Source: Chitinimonas arctica | Lineage (GTDB): Bacteria; Pseudomonadota; Gammaproteobacteria; Burkholderiales; Chitinimonadaceae | DNA: 64,000 nucleotides | Reading direction: 5' to 3' | NCBI RefSeq assembly: GCF_007431345.1 | Contig: NZ_CP041730.1 | Span: 4,836,001-4,900,000, forward strand | Shown: piece by piece, positions 42,855 to 52,677 of the stretch | Position numbering within the stretch: the stretch's first letter is position 1 | Layout of the letters: the number at the start of each line of letters is the position of its first letter | Translations under genes and position numbers: made by a program | The notes under the pieces: model-generated | What the model was told of the DNA's origin: nothing | What the model saw: the letters and a program-made list of their open reading frames with translations, nothing else | Databases searched by the model: none

Positions 42855-42882
42855 ACAATGCCCGCCTTTTGGTGGGCATTGT
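42855..42882 (+). terminator. Terminator-like hairpin after DUF1631
   Basis: ACAATGCCCGCC and GGTGGGCATTGT pair over 12 bp with one mismatch across TTTT. The following CAATTT is a weak T tract, so termination may be partial and the hydrolase 20 bp downstream may be read through. Confidence 0.55.
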
Positions 42883-42902
42883 CAATTTCGTAGAGTGAAA
42901 GC

Positions 42903-43808
42903 ATGCAAACTCAGTACCGGCCAGTTCATCCTTCGCGCAGCGACACGTTAGTCATACGCGGCATCGAATATCGCATCCGCCGCTGGGGTAGGCGAGGCGG
43001 CCGTCCGCTACTGCTGCTGCACGGTTGGATGGACTGCGCCGCCACCTTTCAATTCATGATCGACGCGGCGCCGGCCGAGTTGTTGGAATACGATCTGATC
43101 GCGCCCGATTGGCGTGGCTTTGGCGCCAGTGCCTGGGCCGCCGAAGGCTACTACTTTCCCGATTACCTGGCCGATCTCGATGCCCTATTGGATCAACTGG
43201 CGCCGGAGCGTCCCGTGGACCTGCTGGGACATAGCATGGGCGGCATGGTGGCCAGTCTCTACGCCGGCATCCGGCCCGAGCGGGTTGCCCGCCTGGTTTC
43301 GCTGGAAGGTTTCGGCTTGCCGCGCACCACCCCGGAACAGGCGCCGGCCCGCTACCTGCGGTGGCTGGACGAATGCAAGACTCCGCCAGCCGAGCGGCCG
43401 CTGCGCGGCTTGCCGGAACTGGCCGGACGTCTGCGAAAATTCAATCCACGCCTGTCCGAGGACAAGGCGGCATGGCTGGCAGCCGAGCTTTCGGCCGAGG
43501 TGGACGGGCAATTGCGGCAACTGGCCGATCCACGGCATCGCTGGGTCAATCCGGTGCTGTATCGGCTGGAGGAAGCCATGGCCTGCTGGCGGCAGGTACA
43601 GGCGCCGGTATTGTGGCTGGCCGGCGACGAAGCCAAGTTGCTGGGCTGGATGGGCGAGACACCCGAACAGTTTGCGCTGCGGCGCGATTGCTTTACCAGC
43701 TTGTGCTACGAGAGCTTGCCGGACTGCGGCCACAACTTGCACCACGATGCGCCAGGGCGGGTAGCGGCGAGTGTGTCGGCATTCTTTGAAAATGCCGCCC
43801 GGGAATAA
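42903..43808 (+). CDS. Alpha/beta hydrolase
   Basis: The product is 301 residues. The fold shows LLLHGWMDCAATF, DWRGFGAS, nucleophile S111 in GHSMGGMV, acid in LAGDEAKLLG and His in CGHNLHHD. This is the broad esterase/lipase-like or epoxide-hydrolase-like class with no signal peptide. It follows the DUF1631 terminator. Substrate unknown. Confidence 0.8.
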   Translation: MQTQYRPVHPSRSDTLVIRGIEYRIRRWGRRGGRPLLLLHGWMDCAATFQFMIDAAPAELLEYDLIAPDWRGFGASAWAAEGYYFPDYLADLDALLDQLAPERPVDLLGHSMGGMVASLYAGIRPERVARLVSLEGFGLPRTTPEQAPARYLRWLDECKTPPAERPLRGLPELAGRLRKFNPRLSEDKAAWLAAELSAEVDGQLRQLADPRHRWVNPVLYRLEEAMACWRQVQAPVLWLAGDEAKLLGWMGETPEQFALRRDCFTSLCYESLPDCGHNLHHDAPGRVAASVSAFFENAARE

Positions 43809-44167
43809 TCACGTCTATTTAAAACCGGCAATGTACGCTGTCGCACATTACCGAATGCTTTCGGCAGCGTACGCATATTTTGCTTTTGAACAGTTCACAA
43901 TTACCTATTTGAGAAAGTGGAAAATAGTCTGTGCATTTTTAATGTTGCCGGTACAGGTAATAAGCAGGTGGGATAAGGCTTTGTGGTTGTAATCCCCTTA
44001 TTAAATAAGATTTGGCTAATCAATGAATTGCGGCGACTTTGCCACCTGGCCTAGCGAAGCCTTTGATTTACTGGCTGATCGTCCCGTGAATTCTGTGATA
44101 ATGCCGCGGCGGCGCGGGTTGGCCGCTTCGATCATCTCATCCCACTCTCCAGGAAAAGACCAATAAT
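43809..44167 (+). other. AT-rich intergenic region upstream of the PEP-CTERM gene
   Basis: About 360 bp without a gene. GTACGCTG (43833-43840) and CAGCGTAC (43865-43872) form a perfect 8-bp inverted repeat with a 24-base spacer, a possible operator or hairpin. CAGGAAAAG before the ATG at 44168 is the ribosome-binding site. Confidence 0.35.
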
Positions 44168-45037
44168 ATGCGTAAAACGACGATTCAATTGGCTGTGCTC
44201 AGCCTGCTCGCCATCGGCGGCGCCCAGGCTGCCGATGTTACCGGTACCGTTGCCTATAACCCCATGGGCCTGACCGGTACGAGCAATGTACCCGCCGCGA
44301 CGGTAAGCAATACCAGCACGGATTCGGTCTATATCACTTCCGGCGACTTTACGCCTTACGACAACAATTACACGAATATTGCCGCTTATTCCCAGGGAAG
44401 TACCGAGGGCGGGTTGTCGGCGGAAATCGGCTATCTCGTCATGGGTGGACGCGTAGAGTCGACCGCGACCTGGCACGACACCATCAGCAATTTGTCCGGT
44501 AGCAGCCGCAACTACCAGATGAATCTGAACTTGAACAGCATGACCTTCAACATGGGCGGCTGGACCGCCAATCCGGCACTGCGTGATTTCCGTACCGGTT
44601 TTGTCGCCGATGTGATGGTCAACGGCGTTTCGGTCTGGAAGTCGGCGCAGACCTTCAAATTGAACGGCAATGGCGCCAGCATCGAAAAGTTCGGCGTCGA
44701 TATCGGCAATGCCACGCTGCGTGACGATACCGGGCCCGACTATGCCTCGCTGCGCTACACGCTGGGCAACTTCCTGGGCCAAGCCAACCTCGGCACCTTC
44801 GCGGCCGGCCAGACCGCCGAAGTGAGCTACAGCCTGTCCGCTTTCTCCTACTGGGATGATCCTGAAGGCTGTGCCTTCGAGTGTTCTTCGATCACTGCCA
44901 GGGTCGACGACTACGTCGGTGCCGAGAGTCGCATCGTGTCGGCACCGGTGCCCGAACCGGAATCCTACGCCATGTTGCTGGGCGGCCTGGGTCTGGTCGG
45001 CGTGCTGGCCCGCCGTCGCAAGCTTGCCGCCGCCTGA
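44168..45037 (+). CDS. PEP-CTERM sorted exopolysaccharide-associated protein
   Basis: The product is 289 residues with a signal peptide (MRKTTIQLAVLSLLAIGGAQAA). The body is beta-rich and Asn/Ser/Thr-rich. The C-terminus has the PEP-CTERM signal: VPEPES, a hydrophobic helix (YAMLLGGLGLVGVLA) and RRRK. Such proteins are processed by exosortase and released to the surface or biofilm matrix. No exosortase gene is in the window, so the sorting machinery must be elsewhere. It stands alone between two promoter-like gaps. Confidence 0.9.
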   Translation: MRKTTIQLAVLSLLAIGGAQAADVTGTVAYNPMGLTGTSNVPAATVSNTSTDSVYITSGDFTPYDNNYTNIAAYSQGSTEGGLSAEIGYLVMGGRVESTATWHDTISNLSGSSRNYQMNLNLNSMTFNMGGWTANPALRDFRTGFVADVMVNGVSVWKSAQTFKLNGNGASIEKFGVDIGNATLRDDTGPDYASLRYTLGNFLGQANLGTFAAGQTAEVSYSLSAFSYWDDPEGCAFECSSITARVDDYVGAESRIVSAPVPEPESYAMLLGGLGLVGVLARRRKLAAA

Positions 45038-45180
45038 TCGCTTGATGCCGGCGAATGGTTGCACTGTGCGCCATGCGGCAAATTGGTGACGCAAGAGGGG
45101 AAGACGGGCAAATTAACCGTACATCGGAAAAATCTAATTTATCCTCCATTTAGAGGATAATGCAATCTTCCTCCTCCTCT

Positions 45181-45208
45181 GGCCGCCCTTCGTGGTGGCC
45201 GTTTTTTT
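45181..45208 (+). terminator. Rho-independent terminator after the PEP-CTERM gene
   Basis: GGCCGCC and GGTGGCC form a short GC-rich stem around CTTCGT, followed by G and seven T. It stops plus-strand transcription towards the convergent serB gene. Confidence 0.75.
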
Positions 45209-45220
45209 GGGCATGAGGGG

Positions 45221-46075
45221 CTAGTCGAAATACCCCAACACCCCATCCAGGCCCGTATGGTCCAGCGCATAAGCCGCCTGGGCCTTTACCAGCGGCTTGG
45301 CATGGCAGGCAATGCCGAACCCCGCCGCCGCCAACATGGGCAGGTCGTTGGCCCCGTCGCCCAATGCCACCACCTGGTCGGGTCGTAAGCCCAGCGCTTC
45401 GCGCATGGCAATCAGTTCATCGGCCTTGCGCTGCGCGTCCACGATCTCGCCCTGGATACGGCCGCTCAGTTTGCCGTCCACCACCTCAAGCACGTTGGCG
45501 ATGGCATGGCTCAGGCCCAGGCGGGCCTGCAGGCGTTCGGTAAAGAAGGTGAAGCCACCGGAGATCAGCAGGGTCTTGCCACCTGTCGCCGCCACCGCAC
45601 GCAAGAGGGTTTCCGCACCGGGCATCAATTGCAAGCGCTCTCGATAGACCGTCTCGAGTGCGCTTTCCGGCAGGCCGGCCAGCAGTGCCACCCGCTCGGT
45701 CAGGCTTTGGCGGAAATCCAGCTCTCCACGCATGGAGCGCTCGGTAATGGCCGCCACTTCGGCCTTGATGCCCTGCATATCGGCGATCTCGTCTATGCAC
45801 TCGATGGTGATCAGGGTCGAATCCATATCCATCACCACCAGGCCGATATCGGCCAGCTGGGCATCCTGGGGCAGCAGCGCCCAGTCATATCCCGCTTCGG
45901 CGCAAAAGGCTGCCAGTTCGGCGCGGCTGGCGGCGTCGGCCGGATAGAGCTTGAAGGCTTGGTGGCCGAGCTGGCCGGGCCGTACCGCGACGATTTGGGT
46001 AGCGCCGCTAAGCTGCGCCAGGCGTTTGAGATTCTGGGTGGCGATGTCGGGCGCCTGTACGACCAATTTCAACAT
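45221..46075 (-). CDS. serB: Phosphoserine phosphatase
   Basis: The product is 284 residues. The HAD motifs are complete: DMDST with nucleophile D83 and D85, SGGFTFF (motif II Ser near 175), a Lys in QRKADEL, and GDGANDLPML (motif III/IV). An N-terminal regulatory part (1-75) precedes it. The enzyme makes L-serine from phosphoserine in the last step of serine synthesis. Its length fits betaproteobacterial SerB. It is upstream of no serine gene here. Confidence 0.93.
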   Translation of the reverse strand: MLKLVVQAPDIATQNLKRLAQLSGATQIVAVRPGQLGHQAFKLYPADAASRAELAAFCAEAGYDWALLPQDAQLADIGLVVMDMDSTLITIECIDEIADMQGIKAEVAAITERSMRGELDFRQSLTERVALLAGLPESALETVYRERLQLMPGAETLLRAVAATGGKTLLISGGFTFFTERLQARLGLSHAIANVLEVVDGKLSGRIQGEIVDAQRKADELIAMREALGLRPDQVVALGDGANDLPMLAAAGFGIACHAKPLVKAQAAYALDHTGLDGVLGYFD

Positions 46076-46129
46076 GGAATGTCCTGTGCGCTCGTTGGCG
46101 CGACTCGATGCAGGGAAACGCGGGAGCGG

Positions 46130-46804
46130 TCAATGACGGGCAAGCTGGCCGTCGGCCAAGGTCAGCACTTGCCCGGTCCGATGGGCCAGTTCCAGATCGT
46201 GGGTGACGATGATCAGGGCGGTGCCCAGCCGGTCATTCAACTCCAGCATCAGCTCGTAGACGGATTGGGCGGTGTGCCGGTCCAGATTGCCGGTCGGTTC
46301 GTCGGCCAGCAGGCACAAAGGCTCGGTCACCATGGCCCGGGCAATGGCGGCGCGCTGCCGTTCACCGCCCGACAACTCGCCCGGCTTGTGGCGTAGCCGG
46401 TGTCCCAGTCCGACCTGTTCCAGCATCGCAGCGGCTTTCGCTTCGGCTGCCTGGCGCGGTAGACGCCGAATGAACAGCGGCATGGCCACGTTTTCCACCG
46501 CGCTGAACTCGGGTAGCAGATGGTGGAATTGGTAGACGAAACCCAGCATCCGGTTACGCAGGCCGCTACGGTCGGCTTCGCTCAGCTGGAAGGGGTTCTG
46601 ACCGGCGATGCTCAGGCTGCCGCTGCTGGGGGTGTCGAGCGCGCCCAGCAGGTGCAGCAGCGTGCTTTTGCCCGAACCGGAGCTACCGACGATGGCCAGC
46701 TTTTCACCGTGCGCTACCTGGAGGTCGATACCCTTTAATACGGGTACCTCCAGGTCCGGATAGGTCTTGGACAGGCCCTTGGCGTCAACGATCAAGTTAC
46801 TCAT
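46130..46804 (-). CDS. lolD: Lipoprotein-releasing ABC transporter ATP-binding protein LolD
   Basis: The product is 224 residues from MSNLIVDAKGLSK. Walker A GSSGSGKST (near 40-48), LolD-type loop FVYQFHHLLPEFSAVENV, signature LSGGERQR and Walker B LLADEPTGNLD are present. The start codon lies inside the end of the permease gene (8-bp overlap), showing tight coupling. The complex takes lipoproteins from the inner membrane and hands them to LolA. Confidence 0.93.
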   Translation of the reverse strand: MSNLIVDAKGLSKTYPDLEVPVLKGIDLQVAHGEKLAIVGSSGSGKSTLLHLLGALDTPSSGSLSIAGQNPFQLSEADRSGLRNRMLGFVYQFHHLLPEFSAVENVAMPLFIRRLPRQAAEAKAAAMLEQVGLGHRLRHKPGELSGGERQRAAIARAMVTEPLCLLADEPTGNLDRHTAQSVYELMLELNDRLGTALIIVTHDLELAHRTGQVLTLADGQLARH

Positions 46805-48038
46805 AGCGCAGTGCCTCGGCGGGGTTGATGCGGGCTGCACGCCAGCTGGGGTACAGGGTGGCCAGGAAGGCGAGGACCAGCGAGATCGTGCCGACCAGCG
46901 CGACGTCGCCCGGCAGTACCTCGCTGGGCAGCTCCGAGATGAGATAGACCTGCGGCGACAGCATCTTCATGCCAAGCAAACTTTCCACCCAGCCCACCAC
47001 GGTGCCCACATTCAGCGCCAAAAGTACGCCACCCACGACCCCCACGACCGTACCGACGACGCCGATGGTGGCGCCCTGGATCACAAAGATCTTCAGGATG
47101 CTGGTCGGCGTGGCGCCCAGCGTGCGCAGGATGGCGATATCCGCCTGTTTGTCGGTTACCGTCATGACCAGGCTGGAGACGAGATTGAAGGCGGCAATGG
47201 CCACGATCAAGGTCAGGATCAGGAACATCATCCGTTTCTCGATCTGCACGGCGCGGAAATAATTGCTGTTCTCCTTGGTCCAGTCGCTGAGCCAGAGGTG
47301 GGGAAAGCTGCTCTGCATACGGATTGCCAACTCGGGCGCAGCCAGCGGGTCGTCGATCTTGAGCCGCACGCCGCTGACATCTTCGCCGAAACGGTAAAGT
47401 TTCTGCGCATCGCGCAGGTCGATAAAGGCGTAGCCGGCATCGTATTGATACATATCGATACGGAACAGGCCCACCACGGTGAAGCTGCGGAAGCGCGGCA
47501 TCATGCCGGCCGGGGTGATATTGCCTTGCGGGATGGCCATGGTGACCTTGTCGCCCAGGTCCACGCCCAGCGCGCGCGCCAGTTCCTGCCCCAGCACGAT
47601 ATTGAATTCGCCCGCCTTGAGTGCGTCAAGGCGGCCGGCCACCATATGGGTGCCCAAGCCGGCCACCTTGTCCTCTTGCGCCGGGACGATCCCGCGCACC
47701 AGGGCGCCCTGGGTGCTGCCCTCATGCCACAGCAAGCCTTGCGCCTGTACATAGGGCGCGGTGGCCCGCACGGCCGGATTGCGTTGCAGTTCGGTGGCCG
47801 TTGCCTGCCAGTTGGCCAGGCGTCCGCCTTCGCCACTGGCCTGAATATGCGAGGCCACTTCGAGAATGCGGCCGCGGATCTCCCGTTGGAAGCCATTCAT
47901 CACGGAAAGCACCGTGATCAGGGCGATGACGCCCAGCGCGATGCCCGCCATGGAAGCGGCCGAGATAAAGGAGATAAAGCCGTTCCTGCGCTTGGCGCGC
48001 GTGTAGCGCATGCCAATCAGCCATTCAAAGGAATTCAC
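46797..48038 (-). CDS. lolC: Lipoprotein-releasing ABC transporter permease LolC/LolE
   Basis: The product is 413 residues from a GTG. Four membrane helices are visible: one near residues 25-47 and three near 270-400, with a large periplasmic MacB-type domain between. The N-terminus (FEWLIGMRYTRAKRRNGFISFIS) and the end INPAEALRYE are those of LolC/E. Only one permease gene is next to lolD, so the complex could be a homodimer as in LolF systems, or the partner is elsewhere. Confidence 0.88.
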   Translation of the reverse strand: MNSFEWLIGMRYTRAKRRNGFISFISAASMAGIALGVIALITVLSVMNGFQREIRGRILEVASHIQASGEGGRLANWQATATELQRNPAVRATAPYVQAQGLLWHEGSTQGALVRGIVPAQEDKVAGLGTHMVAGRLDALKAGEFNIVLGQELARALGVDLGDKVTMAIPQGNITPAGMMPRFRSFTVVGLFRIDMYQYDAGYAFIDLRDAQKLYRFGEDVSGVRLKIDDPLAAPELAIRMQSSFPHLWLSDWTKENSNYFRAVQIEKRMMFLILTLIVAIAAFNLVSSLVMTVTDKQADIAILRTLGATPTSILKIFVIQGATIGVVGTVVGVVGGVLLALNVGTVVGWVESLLGMKMLSPQVYLISELPSEVLPGDVALVGTISLVLAFLATLYPSWRAARINPAEALRYE

Positions 48039-48271
48039 GGGTAACCATCATGTAAACAGGCAAGCGCGCAGTGTGCCACAGCGGCCCCCAGAGCCCAAAT
48101 GGCCACGCCCGATGCAAACCACGGTGCCTGAATAAATGAAACCGATTCCTGCTTCCCTGTGTCATAAACAGGGGTGAATGAAAATAGCCCCTGGGCATAG
48201 TCCGCTCGCATTAAGCCAACCCGGCATGTAAGGGTGGAGTTAGAATGCGGCCGAACCGAAGAGTCAGGCAG

Positions 48272-49870
48272 ATGATTGATACATTGAAGAAACTTTTTGT
48301 ATTTGGTCTCGAGTCGAGGCTGGAGAAGGCCGTCGCCACCGTGGAAAGCGCGGCCGCGCAGGCGCCTGTGCAGGCCATGCAGTCCATTGGGGACTGGCTG
48401 ACGCAAGAGCTGCGCCGCGCGGAGGGTAGGCGCGATGGTCTGGCGGTATTGCGGGCCATCGATGCGCGCTTGCGCAGTGTGCTGGAAGACGGCATGTCCG
48501 GCATGCTGGAAGCCAAGTCCAACCATGCCCGCATGAATCTGCTGCTGCAGACCACCGTGCCGTTTTGCGCGACCATCGCCGAGGCCTACACCGAGACCTT
48601 GCGGCGCGATATGGTGGAACTGGCGCGCAAGCCCGCGAATGCGCCGCTGGTGCAGGCATCGGTATGCAACTGGTTGTACTGGATCGGCCGCGAGCACGTG
48701 GTGCGCTTTGTCCGGGAGCCCAAGACCGACAAATTGCCCTGGCACGAAATCCGGCCCGCCGCCGAATTCGCCCTCGGCCTGGGCGGTACGTTCGCTTCCC
48801 GTATCGCCCGTCCGGACGGGGAGTCGGGACGGCTGCAAAAGCAATTGTCCTATCTGGTCCTGCTGTCGCGCACCCTGACTTCCGATCTGCAAGGACGCCA
48901 ATTGCTGATCGCCGATCGGGTGGCCGATATCCTGGCCAGCTTTATCATGGTCAGCGACCAACATTCCAGCCAGACGCCGTTCGGCCAGGCCAGCGACGAC
49001 GATAATCCACCCACCGTCCTGACCAAGATGCCGACCCAGGCGCGGGCCGCCGGGCACGGCCTGTTCTATGGCCTGGAAAAGACCCTGCTGGAACTGGTCG
49101 CGCTGGAAAAGCTGATCGGCGTGCAGAACAAGGTGCCGACCAAGATGGATCCGGCCGGCCGTATCGCAGTGGCCGAAACACTGGTGGTGATCAAGCATTT
49201 GAAGAACCGCTGGGCCGGCCGTGACGTGAAGCGCCAGGCCGAGCGCAAGCCCATCAGCGGCACCCTGACCATTTGCTACGATTTCAGTGCCATTCGCCGC
49301 ATGATCGGGCAGACCGGCGTGGCCGCGCCGACCCGCAGCAATGAAACCACCCTGGAGCGGGCCGTGGTCGAGGACGTCAGCGCTAGCGGGGTGGGGCTGA
49401 AGCTGAGCAAGCATACCGGCTGGGCCAGTATGGGCATGTTGTTGGGCGTAAAGACCGACAAGGACAATCTTTGGCGGGTGGCCATCATCCGGCGCCTGAT
49501 CAACCGTGCCCAGGGCGAAGTGATGGCGGGTATCCAGTTCATGGCGCGCGAACCGGAGTCGATCCGTTTGACCCGCCGTGCCAATGTTTCGCAGTGGGAA
49601 AAAGTCACCGAGCACCACTCCTGGGACAACCTGCTGGCGATCTATCTGCGGCCTGAACCGCTCAACGACAATCTGCACCTGCTGATCGTCAACAAGGCCG
49701 AACTGGAGCTGGGCAAGACCTACGGTGCGCCGGGTACGCGCGAGGGCGACCTGTTTTTCCGGGTCGTATTGCGGCAGGAGATCGGCGCCGACTGCGTGTT
49801 CTACCGGGTCGAGCGGGTTACCCCCGATGCCAAGCCAGAGCAGGCCGCGCGGGAGCCGGGTGCGGCATGA
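48272..49870 (+). CDS. PilZ-like domain protein, unknown function
   Basis: The product is 532 residues from MIDTLKKLFVFG. The N-terminal 330 residues are helical with no recognised domain. The C-terminal part (about 345-520) has PilZ features: a beta-barrel strand with VVEDVSASGVGLKL (the DxSxxG motif) and an upstream region with basic residues. PilZ domains bind cyclic di-GMP, and a diguanylate cyclase lies in the same window. It overlaps the next gene by ATGA, so the two are made together. The name of the family is not certain. Confidence 0.6.
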   Translation: MIDTLKKLFVFGLESRLEKAVATVESAAAQAPVQAMQSIGDWLTQELRRAEGRRDGLAVLRAIDARLRSVLEDGMSGMLEAKSNHARMNLLLQTTVPFCATIAEAYTETLRRDMVELARKPANAPLVQASVCNWLYWIGREHVVRFVREPKTDKLPWHEIRPAAEFALGLGGTFASRIARPDGESGRLQKQLSYLVLLSRTLTSDLQGRQLLIADRVADILASFIMVSDQHSSQTPFGQASDDDNPPTVLTKMPTQARAAGHGLFYGLEKTLLELVALEKLIGVQNKVPTKMDPAGRIAVAETLVVIKHLKNRWAGRDVKRQAERKPISGTLTICYDFSAIRRMIGQTGVAAPTRSNETTLERAVVEDVSASGVGLKLSKHTGWASMGMLLGVKTDKDNLWRVAIIRRLINRAQGEVMAGIQFMAREPESIRLTRRANVSQWEKVTEHHSWDNLLAIYLRPEPLNDNLHLLIVNKAELELGKTYGAPGTREGDLFFRVVLRQEIGADCVFYRVERVTPDAKPEQAAREPGAA

Positions 49871-50880
49871 CCTTTACCCTGGTCGTACCCGATCTGCGTT
49901 TTTCCCGCCAGGCCGGCTTCAATCCACTGACCGAAATGGCCCTGCCGGGCTTGGCTAGCCTGCTGGGCCGGGCCGACCGCAACCAATTGGGCGGGCAATC
50001 GGCCGAGCAATGGCTGCGCGGCCACTTCAAGGCGGAGTCCGCCGGCGCCGCCGCACTGAGCCGTCTGGTCGATCTGCCGGCGGCTGCCGCCGGCCATTGG
50101 TTGCGTGCCGACCCCGTCCATTTGCGCGCCGACCGCGACCGTGCCTTATTGTTCGACGCCGGTTTGTTCGATATCTCGGCGGCGGAGGCGGAGCAGCTCC
50201 TGTCCGCCTTGAACAGCTTGTATGCCGCCGACGGCTTCGAATTCGTCATGGCCACGCCGCAGCGATGGTATGTGCGGCTACCGCAAGCGCCGGATTTCCA
50301 CACCACGCCCCTGAGCGTAGTGACCGGCCAGGATATCCACCCCCACCTACCCGGCGGCCCCACGGCGCTGCAATGGCATCGCTTCCTCAATGAGGTGCAG
50401 ATGCTGCTGTACGGGCATGCCGTCAACGATGCCCGCGAGCAGGCCGGCAAGCCGCCGGTCAACTCGGTCTGGCTATGGGGCGAGGGGCCCGAGCCAACCG
50501 GTTTGGCGAAGCCTTGCCGGTCGGTCCGGGCGGACGATGCACAAGTGCAAGGCCTGGCGCTGGCTGCCGGCCTGCCTTTCCGGGCCTTGCCGCCCGCCTT
50601 TGACGCGAGTGGTGCGGATGGTGAGCTGGTTTTGCTGGATACGCTGGGCAGGTCGGCCCGCCAAGGGGATCTGTACGCCTGGCGCGCCGAGCTGGAAAGG
50701 CTGGAAGCCGCCTGGTTCCAACCGCTGCTGGCCGCCTGGCGCGCCGGAAGCCTGCCGCGCGTGCAAATGATACTGCCCGGCGACGAAGCCACCCTGGCAG
50801 CCTCCTTGGGACCGGCGGAGCGTTGGAAAATCTGGCGGCGTCCCGCCCGGTTGGAGGAATGCCTGGTCATGGGGAGCTAA
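49867..50880 (+). CDS. RpfE-like / cofactor-independent phosphoglycerate mutase-like family protein
   Basis: The product is 337 residues. Its landmarks are LVVPDLRFSR at the start, ALPGLASLLGRAD, GHWLRADPVHLRADRDRALL, QRWYVRLPQAP, the block HRFLNEVQMLLYGHAVNDAREQ and NSVWLWGEGP. These match the betaproteobacterial RpfE-like proteins. The ATG overlaps the TGA of the PilZ-like gene. The biochemical function is not established. Confidence 0.7.
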   Translation: MTFTLVVPDLRFSRQAGFNPLTEMALPGLASLLGRADRNQLGGQSAEQWLRGHFKAESAGAAALSRLVDLPAAAAGHWLRADPVHLRADRDRALLFDAGLFDISAAEAEQLLSALNSLYAADGFEFVMATPQRWYVRLPQAPDFHTTPLSVVTGQDIHPHLPGGPTALQWHRFLNEVQMLLYGHAVNDAREQAGKPPVNSVWLWGEGPEPTGLAKPCRSVRADDAQVQGLALAAGLPFRALPPAFDASGADGELVLLDTLGRSARQGDLYAWRAELERLEAAWFQPLLAAWRAGSLPRVQMILPGDEATLAASLGPAERWKIWRRPARLEECLVMGS

Positions 50881-50979
50881 ATCTCCGCAAGGCCGGCGCC
50901 GTGGTCTCAATCCGGGCTAAAATGGCCGACCGGGCGCCGTTGCCCGCCGGCCCGGCTTGAGATCGCCTACAAAGTTCCT

Positions 50980-52677
50980 ATGCAAATCCTGACCCGTCCT
51001 GTTCCGCCTGATGCCGAACGCAGCCTGCTGGCTGCTGGCCTGCATCCGGTGGAAGCACGCATCTATGCAGCCCGCGGTATCGCCGCCAGCATCGAGCTGG
51101 AGACCGAATTCAAGCATCTGCTACCGGCAAGCGGCCTGAAAGGCATGGCCGCGGTCGCCAGCCGCCTGGCCGATGCCATCGGCCGCCAGGAGCGCATCCT
51201 GATCGTGGCCGACTACGATGCCGACGGTGCGACCGCTTGCGCGGTGGCCCTGCGCGGCTTGCGGCTGATGGGCGGAGTGGTCGATTTCCTGGTGCCGAAC
51301 CGGTTCGAATACGGCTACGGCCTGACGCCGGAAATCGTCGATCTGGCCGCAGCCAGGCAGCCTCGGCTGATCATGACGGTGGACAACGGTATCGCCAGCG
51401 TGGCCGGTGTGGCCCGCGCCCACCAGCTGGGCATCGAGGTGGTCGTGACCGACCACCACTTACCGGGCGATACCTTGCCCGATGCCCTGATCGTCAACCC
51501 CAACCAGCCGGGCTGCGATTTCCCCAGCAAGCATCTGGCCGGCGTGGGTGTCATGTTCTATGTCTTGCTGGGCTTGCGTGCCGAGCTACGCGACCGTGGC
51601 GCGTTCGGCGCAGGCGCCGGACCCAATCTGGCCGACCTGCTTGATCTGGTGGCGCTGGGTACCGTGGCCGACGTGGTCAAGCTGGACGCCAACAATCGCA
51701 TCCTGGTCGAGCAAGGCCTCAAGCGCATGCGGGCGGGCCGTGCCTGCCCCGGCATCCTGGCGCTTTATCAGGCAGCCGGCCGCGACCCGCGCCGTGCCAG
51801 CGCCTTTGACCTGGGCTTTATGCTGGGACCGCGCCTGAATGCCGCCGGCCGCCTGGACGATATGAGCCTGGGCATTGCCTGCCTTTGCGCCGAGGGTGCC
51901 GATGCCGCCCTGGCGATGGCCAGCCAGCTGGATCAGCTCAATCGCGAACGACGCTCGATCGAAGCCGAAATGCAGGATATCGCCCAGTCCAAGCTGGACC
52001 AGATCAGCGTGGAGGATCGCTACAGCCTGACCGTTTTCGACGCCGATTTTCACCAGGGCGTGGTCGGCCTGGTCGCCAGCCGCCTGAAAGACCGCCATCA
52101 CCGGCCCACCGTGGTGTTTGCCGCCGGGCTGAGCGGTGAAATCAAGGGCTCGGGCCGCTCCATCCCCGGTCTGCATCTGCGCGATGCGCTGGACCTGGTG
52201 GCCAAGCGCGAGCCCGACCTGATCGCCAAATTCGGCGGCCATGCCATGGCGGCCGGGTTGACCCTGGCCGACCCGAATGGCCTGGAACGCTTTCGCGCCA
52301 GCTTCGAAGCGGTCTGCCGGCTGTGGCTGGACGACGCCAAGTTGACCCGGACGATAGAGACCGACGGCCAGCTCGATGCCGTTTCGCTCAATATGGATCT
52401 GGCGGAGCGGTTGGACTGCCGGGTGTGGGGGCAGGGTTTTCCGGCGCCGCGCTTCCAGGGTCGCTTCCGGGTGCGTAGCCAGCGCGTGGTCGGGCAGAAG
52501 CATTTGAAGCTCCAGCTGGAAGGGCAGGGTGGCCAGCTGTTCGAGGCCATGTATTTCCAGCATTTCGAGCCGCTCCCGGACCTGGTCGAAGCGGTCTATC
52601 AACTTTCCGTCAACGAATGGCAGGGGCGGCGCACGCTGCAGCTGCTGGTCGAACATGCTTCAGAGGACGCCAACTAA
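50980..52677 (+). CDS. recJ: Single-strand-specific 5'-3' exonuclease RecJ
   Basis: The product is 565 residues, the normal length. DHH motifs are complete: VADYDADGATA, TVDNG, TDHHLPG, NAAGRLDDM. A DHHA1 domain follows with KGSGRSIPGLHLRDAL and GGHAMAAGLTL, and a C-terminal OB fold. It degrades single-stranded DNA in recombination and repair. The stop codon is directly followed by the rlmB start (TAA ATG), so the two form one unit. Confidence 0.95.
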   Translation: MQILTRPVPPDAERSLLAAGLHPVEARIYAARGIAASIELETEFKHLLPASGLKGMAAVASRLADAIGRQERILIVADYDADGATACAVALRGLRLMGGVVDFLVPNRFEYGYGLTPEIVDLAAARQPRLIMTVDNGIASVAGVARAHQLGIEVVVTDHHLPGDTLPDALIVNPNQPGCDFPSKHLAGVGVMFYVLLGLRAELRDRGAFGAGAGPNLADLLDLVALGTVADVVKLDANNRILVEQGLKRMRAGRACPGILALYQAAGRDPRRASAFDLGFMLGPRLNAAGRLDDMSLGIACLCAEGADAALAMASQLDQLNRERRSIEAEMQDIAQSKLDQISVEDRYSLTVFDADFHQGVVGLVASRLKDRHHRPTVVFAAGLSGEIKGSGRSIPGLHLRDALDLVAKREPDLIAKFGGHAMAAGLTLADPNGLERFRASFEAVCRLWLDDAKLTRTIETDGQLDAVSLNMDLAERLDCRVWGQGFPAPRFQGRFRVRSQRVVGQKHLKLQLEGQGGQLFEAMYFQHFEPLPDLVEAVYQLSVNEWQGRRTLQLLVEHASEDAN

